Below are positions 63,377-64,000 of a stretch of 64,000 bases of DNA, piece after piece (position 1 is the first letter of the stretch; every line of letters starts with the position of its first letter). Source of the DNA: Tritrichomonas musculus (lineage: Eukaryota; Parabasalia; Tritrichomonadida; Tritrichomonadidae); assembly GCA_039105265.1 (NCBI GenBank), contig JAPFFF010000004.1, positions 2,170,001 to 2,234,000 on the forward strand, written 5' to 3'. A model generated the notes under the pieces. That model worked only from the letters and a program-made list of their open reading frames with translations. It did not search any database and was not told the origin of the DNA. The position numbers and the translations under genes were made by a program.

Positions 63377-63406
63377 TGACACTTTACAAAATTTAAGCAC
63401 ACCTAT
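63377..63406 (+). repeat. Inverted copy of the DBR1 start region
   Basis: 29 of 30 bases match the DBR1 sequence running into its ATG (compare 62600 to 62571 on the minus strand), including the ATG at 63405-63407 here. After the ATG the similarity fades and a stop follows in six codons. Confidence 0.75.
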
Positions 63407-63407
63407 G

Positions 63408-64000
63408 ATTACTCATTTTTGAAAAATGATGGACATTTATGTTCTGAAAAAATTATGTAAAAATTTTTATCAAACATCACAGTGCAAAGCCTGGGCAATG
63501 ATGCTTTTGCAAATCCTATTATAATCATGTGAATGCAATCATTAATTTTGGGTTTAAGTATAAAAGCACGAACCAGATTTAATAATCGACTGGATTTAAG
63601 AAAATACCAATTGATGAACCATTGAATGGAAATCAATAATTGGCATTAAAAGGCACCCAATTTAATTGACCTTTATTGTCAAAGTATTTCTATGCATTTG
63701 TTAACATCGTGCAGCAACAACCAGACACATACCTTAGATCTTGTAATTTCTGGATTTTCAAAAAGAGATATATTTCCGTCTTTCAGTTATTCAATGTGAA
63801 TATCTGCTTGGTTGAAAGCAGACAATACCTCATCTATAATTCTAGATTTTATCCACGAATTAACTATTTTTTGAACATGCTTGACTTGCATTTATAGGGA
63901 TGAACAAGTAGGTTCAGAAATGGAAAAGCTTTCTGAAATGAACATTTGTCTAAGGAACTATCTGATGAATGAAGTGCAAATCCATCTAAAAGAAGTACAG
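63408..64000 (+). other. Possible decayed coding sequence at the window edge
   Basis: From about 63740 one plus-strand frame reads largely open (for example GFSKRDIFPSFSYS, then ISAWLKADNTSSIILDFIHE, then EMEKLSEMNICLRNYLMNE) with two stops in about 85 codons, and base composition is less AT-rich than the neighbouring spacers. This could be a pseudogene continuing past the window. No family is recognised. Confidence 0.3.

Noticed and set aside
63409-63636. Minus-strand 75-codon frame near the right edge
   Set aside because: No start context, no recognisable motif; it overlaps the inverted DBR1 start copy and a plus-strand frame that is equally weak.

Overview
The window (64 kb, very AT-rich, standard stop codons, long and mostly intronless genes, Asn/Asp runs) looks like a chromosome segment of a parabasalid, most likely a Tritrichomonas-like trichomonad. 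The reasons are a Maverick/Polinton beside hAT, Mutator-like and TA-target DNA transposons, a kinase-plus-Sel1-repeat gene, a mucolipin-like channel, and TCA(C/T)(A/T) initiator-like sites just upstream of several start codons. Entamoeba is the main alternative. The organism is an inference; no rRNA or tRNA was found.

The left half (1-33 kb) is a nest of transposable elements. (1) 914-3269 is a TA-flanked element with perfect 35-bp terminal inverted repeats (TIRs) and no gene; a smaller element rich in GCCGTA motifs (about 1028-1977) lies inside it. (2) 3531-7106 is a hAT element with an open 562-codon transposase, an 8-bp target duplication, internal ~99-bp direct repeats at both ends, and a TTAA-flanked MITE inserted into its right TIR. 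(3) 7172-10961 is a foldback, Mutator-like element: two ~1.7-kb inverted arms, each with twelve 121-bp tandem units, around a 360-bp loop, with a perfect 9-bp target duplication. (4) 12194-29348 is a Polinton/Maverick that looks whole and young. It sits between an inverted 23-bp pair (11717-11739 and 30810-30832) that may be the ends of an older element. (5) 30950-32845 is a decayed Mutator-like transposase gene.

The right half (33.5-63 kb) is host genes: a UBE2L3-like E2 enzyme, a mucolipin/TRPML-like channel, a beta-propeller/alpha-solenoid coat-like protein divergent from a TRAPPC2L-like TRAPP subunit, two small coiled-coil proteins, a kinase-Sel1 pseudogene, an alpha/beta hydrolase, a two-RRM RS/RD-rich RNA-binding protein divergent from a coiled-coil protein, a second coiled-coil protein, a divergent Raptor (TORC1) and the lariat-debranching enzyme Dbr1. 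A second copy of the TTAA MITE lies at 49561-49800.

The strongest unusual signals are the tandem-repeat foldback element with its loop reading frame, the MITE that landed in the hAT end (the other hAT end records the empty site), arm-to-arm matching of TIR variants in the two MITEs, Raptor with the His of its pseudo-caspase GHG replaced, and an inverted copy of the Dbr1 start region 0.8 kb upstream of that gene.
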